From positions 992,001 to 1,056,000 of the forward strand of contig OZ238992.1 of the NCBI GenBank assembly GCA_965183885.1: 64,000 nucleotides of DNA, in the 5' to 3' direction. This document shows positions 60,390 to 64,000 of this stretch, in pieces (positions within the stretch are counted from its first letter, which is position 1; each line of letters opens with the position of its first letter). A model generated the notes under the pieces. It made no database searches and had not been told where the DNA came from. It saw only the letters and a program-made list of their open reading frames with translations. This DNA comes from UWMA-0277 sp965183885. Its GTDB lineage: Bacteria > Bacteroidota > Bacteroidia > Flavobacteriales > BACL11. The position numbers and the translations under genes are program-made.

Positions 60390-60700
60390 TGATAGCATTA
60401 ATAAAGAAGATTCTGGGTATTAAAACAACAGATTATAATGCCTTAATGGAAGAAGGAGCAGTTATTATTGATGTAAGAACTGTTAGAGAATTTAAAGGAG
60501 GGAAAATTAATAAGGCTACTAATATCCCTTTAGATAAAATTTCTGGGAAGTTAAAAGCGATACAAAAACTAAATAAACCTGTGATATTCTGTTGTGCTTC
60601 AGGAGCAAGAAGTGGACAGGCAACATCATTAGCAAAAGCAAAAGGAATTAATGCTTATAATGGTGGAGGTTGGAGAAGTTTAAACAGTAAATTGCAATAA
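60389..60700 (+). CDS. Single-domain rhodanese
   Basis: A 103-residue sulfurtransferase domain. IIDVRTVREFKGGKI is the family start motif, and the active loop CCASGARS has the catalytic C69, preceded by C68. It is cytosolic. Single-domain rhodaneses carry sulfur as a persulfide on the catalytic cysteine. Overlap with the thioredoxin gene supports a direct thioredoxin-rhodanese pairing. Confidence 0.9.
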   Translation: MIALIKKILGIKTTDYNALMEEGAVIIDVRTVREFKGGKINKATNIPLDKISGKLKAIQKLNKPVIFCCASGARSGQATSLAKAKGINAYNGGGWRSLNSKLQ

Positions 60701-60703
60701 GCA

Positions 60704-60892
60704 ATGTCAAAAAGATATATGATTTTAGGGTTAGGAATAATAATAGGAGGTATAGGAGGTTATTTATACTGGAAGTTTATTGGATGTGCCTCAGGTACTT
60801 GTGCAATTACTTCAATATGGTACAGAAGCACACTTTATGGTATGCTAATGGGAGGTTTACTAGCCGAGAGTTTTAAGGATTTAATAAAATAA
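60704..60892 (+). CDS. DUF6132-like small membrane protein
   Basis: A 62-residue protein with two glycine-rich membrane helices (about 6-24 and 42-57) and the loop GCASGTCAITS carrying C28 and C33. This resembles the Bacteroidota DUF6132 family, usually found beside rhodanese and sulfur genes. The function is unknown; the two cysteines on the periplasmic loop could handle sulfur or act in redox. It starts 3 bases after the rhodanese gene. Confidence 0.8.
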   Translation: MSKRYMILGLGIIIGGIGGYLYWKFIGCASGTCAITSIWYRSTLYGMLMGGLLAESFKDLIK

Positions 60893-60902
60893 TAATTTAA
60901 TT

Positions 60903-61625
60903 ATGAAAATGAGATTTTTTAGTATAATGGTAAGTAGTTTCTTACTGTTGTCATGTGGAAGTACTGATAGTACTAAAGCCCAAACAATTACAAATGTAAA
61001 TGCAGTTGAGTTTAATGAGTTAGTAAATTCTGGAGAAGGAATTTTGCTAGATGTTCGTACTGGACAAGAAGTAGCTAGTGGACATATTGAAGGAGCAACA
61101 AATATAGATTTCTATAAGCCAGATTTTAGCAAGAAACTAAACTTAATGCGTAAAGATGTTCCTATCTATGTATATTGTAGATCAGGGAATAGAAGTGGAA
61201 AAGCTGCAAAGCAAATGAAAGATATGGGCTTTGTAAAAGTGTATAATCTTGATGGAGGTATTGGTGCATGGGCTAATGCAAATAATAAGATAGTAAGATC
61301 AAAACAACAAGCACCAAAGCAACAAGAAGTGGTAAGTATTGAGGCATTCAAAAATATTATAGCAACTAATAAAACTGTTTTGGTTGACTTTAGTACACAA
61401 TGGTGTGTTCCTTGTAAAAAGATGCTACCTGTTATGGATGAGCTTAAAAAGGAATTGGCAGCTACTGTAAAGGTAGTAATGATAGATGCTGATGCAAATC
61501 CTGAGTTAATAAAACATTATAACGTACAAGGTGTTCCTGCTTTTGTAGTATTTAAAGATGGAGCAGAGGTATGGCGTAAGAGTGGTACTATGACAAAAGC
61601 TTCCTTAAAGAAGCAACTTAATTAG
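60903..61625 (+). CDS. Rhodanese-thioredoxin fusion lipoprotein
   Basis: A 240-residue exported fusion. The lipoprotein signal ends FLLLSC (C18). The rhodanese domain (about 30-128) has active C92 in YCRSGNRS, and the thioredoxin domain (about 140-240) has WCVPC (C168, C171) and cis-proline in QGVPAF. The fusion would place sulfur transfer and disulfide or persulfide reduction side by side in the periplasm. It ends the arsR operon, which therefore has the same two activities in the cytosol (separate genes) and outside (fused). Two bases separate its stop from that of hemW. Confidence 0.92.
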   Translation: MKMRFFSIMVSSFLLLSCGSTDSTKAQTITNVNAVEFNELVNSGEGILLDVRTGQEVASGHIEGATNIDFYKPDFSKKLNLMRKDVPIYVYCRSGNRSGKAAKQMKDMGFVKVYNLDGGIGAWANANNKIVRSKQQAPKQQEVVSIEAFKNIIATNKTVLVDFSTQWCVPCKKMLPVMDELKKELAATVKVVMIDADANPELIKHYNVQGVPAFVVFKDGAEVWRKSGTMTKASLKKQLN

Positions 61626-61627
61626 TA

Positions 61628-62755
61628 TTAAACAATAAATAAGTCTGAGGCAATAGCATCAGCATAGAGTTTTCCATTAGCACTTAATGTATATGCATTA
61701 AGTGCTTTTTTTATTTTACCCTCTTTTATCCATTGCTCAGCTTGGCTCTTAAAGTATTCCTTTGCTTTTAAACCAAATTGCTGATGAACATATTCAATAT
61801 TAACTCCCCATATAGTACGTAGGGAAGTAAAAATATATTCATTGTATTGCTGCTTATTTGTTAAGGTCTCAACCTCGAAATAGTTGCTACTGTTTAGTAC
61901 TCCCTCTATATACCTTTTATTTGAAGATACATTCCATTGCCTGCTTTTACCATTAAAGGAATGTGCCGATGGCCCTACTCCTAAATAGTGTTTGTTTTTC
62001 CAGTAAGCGGTATTATGGTTTGAAAAATACCCTTCTTTCCCAAAGTTAGATATCTCATAATGAATAAAGTTATGCTCCTTAGCCATAGCTGTTAATGTCT
62101 TAAAATGAGCTACAGTTGTTTCTTCAGGTAAAGGTGTAATTTTTTGTTTCTTAATAAGATGAGCTAAGGCTGTTTTTGTTTCAACAGTTAGGGCATAAGC
62201 AGAGAAATGCTGTATGTCTAAACTGAACATCTGCATTAAGTTCTTCTTCCATTTTTCAAGGTTTTGATTTGGTAAGCCATAAATTAAATCAATTGTAATA
62301 TTCTTAAATCCATGCTTTTTAGCTAGGTTTATGCAGGTTACTGCTTCAGTGGCATTATGCGACCTATTCATAAAAATTAGGTCTTGTTCATCAAAAGATT
62401 GTATTCCTATACTTAACCTGTTAATCCCAATTTCTTTTAGGTCAATTAATTTATCTTCATGAAGATCGTCAGGGTTACACTCTACTGTTATTTCAGCATC
62501 TTCATCAACAGTAAAGTTATTGTTTATGGTACTGATGATTGCTTTTATTTCTTCTTTATTTAATAATGATGGTGTGCCTCCTCCAAAATAAATTGAGCTA
62601 ATTGGAGTATCATTTAAGTAAGCTTGGCGCATCTCAATTTCAATATTGATGCTTTTTAGCATTTCTGCTTTGTCTTTTTGTGCAATTCTGAAATGAAAAT
62701 TACAATAAGTACACTGCTGTTTACAGTAGGGAATATGAATATAAATGCTTGCCAA
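61628..62755 (-). CDS. hemW: Radical SAM heme chaperone HemW
   Basis: A 375-residue radical SAM protein of the HemN-like HemW group. The cluster motif is C11-x3-C15-x2-C18 followed by Asn-Phe (CKQQCTYCNF), as in HemW. YFGGGTPSLL and EVECNPDD-like TVECNPDDL are also present. The coproporphyrinogen oxidase-specific N-terminal extension is absent. HemW inserts heme into respiratory enzymes. The start codon is TTG at 62755; there is no upstream ATG in frame close by. Confidence 0.9.
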   Translation of the reverse strand: MASIYIHIPYCKQQCTYCNFHFRIAQKDKAEMLKSINIEIEMRQAYLNDTPISSIYFGGGTPSLLNKEEIKAIISTINNNFTVDEDAEITVECNPDDLHEDKLIDLKEIGINRLSIGIQSFDEQDLIFMNRSHNATEAVTCINLAKKHGFKNITIDLIYGLPNQNLEKWKKNLMQMFSLDIQHFSAYALTVETKTALAHLIKKQKITPLPEETTVAHFKTLTAMAKEHNFIHYEISNFGKEGYFSNHNTAYWKNKHYLGVGPSAHSFNGKSRQWNVSSNKRYIEGVLNSSNYFEVETLTNKQQYNEYIFTSLRTIWGVNIEYVHQQFGLKAKEYFKSQAEQWIKEGKIKKALNAYTLSANGKLYADAIASDLFIV

Positions 62756-62773
62756 AATATTTCTTAATAAAAG

Positions 62774-62804
62774 TTTGGCTAATATAAAAAAGGATTTACT
62801 TTTG
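62774..62804 (+). promoter_or_regulatory. Consensus promoter of the porin gene
   Basis: TTTG (62774-62777), 19 bases, TACTTTTG (62797-62804): a perfect Bacteroidota promoter. Transcription starts near 62810, so the ATG at 62841 is the start and an in-frame codon at 62745 is not. Confidence 0.75.
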
Positions 62805-62840
62805 TCACTATTAATAATAAGTCTAAATAAAAATAGTAAA

Positions 62841-63998
62841 ATGAAAAAAGCAATTGTATTTGGGATGTTAATCTCACTGTTAACTGGAGTTAAGGCACAA
62901 AATAGTGCTGAAAAAATTATTGCAGGAAATAAAGGCTTGCATATTGGAGGTTATGCTCAGGTAGATTTTAATAAAACATTTAGTGAGGGAATTAATCATA
63001 ATGCGACACTTGATGTACACAGATTAGTAACCTTCTTTGGGTATAACTTTAACGAGAAAGCTTCATTTGTATCGGAAGTTGAATTTGAGCATGTAAGTGA
63101 GGTTTTTGTAGAGCAAGCATTTTTGGATTATAAGATAAAAAATAATTTATCGATTAATGCAGGTTTAATGCTTATCCCTATGGGAATTCAGAATTTATAT
63201 CATGAGCCAGCAACTTTTAATGGTGTTGAAAGAACTAATGTAGATAAGTATATTGTGCCTACTACATGGAGGGAAATAGGAATTGGAATTAGTGGTAGAA
63301 GCATTGCACACTCATTAAATTATCAGCTAATGTTAGTTAATGGATTAAACGGATATGCTGCTGGTGGTGTGTTTAGTGGAAAAAGTGGCTTAAGAAGTGG
63401 TAGGCAAAAAGGGGCAAAATCTTATATGACTGCTCCTGATTTTGCAGCTAGAGTTTCTTACTATGCTATTCCTGGTTTAAACCTTGGTTTATCTGCTTAT
63501 GCAGGGGCTTCGGAAAGTAAAGCTTATGATGGTTTAGATTTATCTGATGATGCAGCTGTTACTGCTGCTGACTCTACAATTATTGGAATGCAAATGATAG
63601 GTGTTGATGCTAGATACAATAAAGGGGCATTACAATTAAGAGGACAATATATCTTAGCTAATTTAACAAACACTAATCAGTATAATAGTATTACAGGAAA
63701 AGACTTAGGAAGTAAGCTAAGTGGTTATTATGCTGAGGCAGGTTATAATGTATTATCATTAACAAATAGTAAAGAAGAGTTAATTGCTTTTGCACGTTAT
63801 GAAAACTATAATACACATGCCGCAGTTGCTGAGGGGACTATACTTAATGATGCTTATAACAGAACTGATATTACTTTTGGTTTAGGGTATAAAGTAGCAA
63901 AAGGAGCGATGTTTAAAGCAGACTATCAGATAAAATCTAATGCTGGGCCAGATGAAAAAATAGGACAATTGAATTTTGGAACAGCAATTTGGTTCTAA
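62841..63998 (+). CDS. Outer-membrane porin (phosphate-selective porin O/P-like)
   Basis: A 385-residue beta-barrel with signal peptide (1-19, ending VKAQ). The body alternates hydrophobic strands and polar turns, starting with GLHIGGYAQVDFNKTF. The pattern EVEFEHVSEVFVEQAFLDYKI and MLIPMGIQNLYHEP is typical of Bacteroidota porins of the OprO/OprP-like group, and the end is AIWF, an aromatic C-terminal residue. Its substrate is unknown; phosphate is only one possibility. It is driven by a strong promoter, and the stop is 2 bases before the right end of the window. Confidence 0.87.
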   Translation: MKKAIVFGMLISLLTGVKAQNSAEKIIAGNKGLHIGGYAQVDFNKTFSEGINHNATLDVHRLVTFFGYNFNEKASFVSEVEFEHVSEVFVEQAFLDYKIKNNLSINAGLMLIPMGIQNLYHEPATFNGVERTNVDKYIVPTTWREIGIGISGRSIAHSLNYQLMLVNGLNGYAAGGVFSGKSGLRSGRQKGAKSYMTAPDFAARVSYYAIPGLNLGLSAYAGASESKAYDGLDLSDDAAVTAADSTIIGMQMIGVDARYNKGALQLRGQYILANLTNTNQYNSITGKDLGSKLSGYYAEAGYNVLSLTNSKEELIAFARYENYNTHAAVAEGTILNDAYNRTDITFGLGYKVAKGAMFKADYQIKSNAGPDEKIGQLNFGTAIWF

Positions 63999-64000
63999 AC

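Noticed and set aside
1..64000. tRNA, rRNA, CRISPR arrays, prophage or defence islands
   Set aside because: No cloverleaf, repeat-spacer pattern, integrase, phage structural or restriction/toxin genes were seen; intergenic regions are short and the genes are core metabolism and envelope functions.

Overview
The window is a chromosomal segment of a member of the Bacteroidota, most likely a Flavobacteriia-type (Flavobacteriales) bacterium. The evidence is low GC content; promoters of the Bacteroidota form TTTG-N19-TAnnTTTG; type IX secretion (T9SS) sorting domains of both type A and type B; a PorP/SprF protein; SprB repeats; two carboxypeptidase-regulatory-like TonB receptors; a bacilliredoxin; the DUF6427/DUF6341 pair; and a Bacteroidota-style aa3 oxidase operon with two subunit III genes. 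I see no rRNA, tRNA, CRISPR array, prophage or insertion sequence. Genes are dense and no gap between genes exceeds 300 bases.

Layout. 1-8.6 kb: the tail of a T9SS cargo gene, pepP, the succinate dehydrogenase operon sdhCAB, a His-rich exported protein with a TonB receptor (candidate metal uptake) between two look-alike hairpins, and a nitrilase-family omega-amidase. 8.6-16.5 kb, minus strand: an Ig-like lipoprotein, comF, a class II (B12) ribonucleotide reductase, two Crp/Fnr regulators, purQ and a DUF6427 membrane protein. 16.5-25.5 kb: a 58-residue DUF6341 gene, the lepA-yebC-GNAT-purD operon, rhomboid, polA with an apparently dead proofreading domain, and two paralogous two-helix membrane proteins. 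25.7-34 kb: an SDR and a cystathionine-type PLP enzyme, an EamA transporter, yicC-gmk-nadD, a lipoprotein, a VF530 protein, a prolyl oligopeptidase and a UPF0114 protein. 34-39.6 kb, minus strand: a pentapeptide-repeat protein, an M28/glutaminyl-cyclase-like lipoprotein, and the tightly overlapping group U32 protein-ferredoxin-threonine dehydrogenase-cysS.

39.7-53.2 kb is rich in respiration genes: a QueD/PTPS homologue, the complete aa3 cytochrome oxidase operon (subunits II, I, III, III, IV, SCO chaperone, small Cys-motif protein), a TonB receptor, aspS, tadA, a bacilliredoxin, an FNR-like regulator divergent from heme O synthase (ctaB), and DUF420. 53.2-64 kb: an OsmC-tryptophanase pair, a large SprB-repeat T9SS type B surface protein with its PorP/SprF partner, an ArsR-led operon of thioredoxins and rhodaneses (probable persulfide/sulfur handling), hemW and an outer-membrane porin.

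The most interesting signals are regulatory. Two FNR-like boxes (TGAT-N4-ATCA) stand at exactly the same 23-base distance from the -7 elements of two Crp/Fnr genes, and one of them also lies in the ctaB promoter region. An extended palindrome overlaps the -7 element of the arsR operon. Several genes have the -7 element only 4-6 bases before the ATG, implying leaderless mRNAs. At protein level the standouts are the degenerate PolA exonuclease, a Cys4 insertion in the SCO copper chaperone, and the His-rich/TonB metal-uptake pair.
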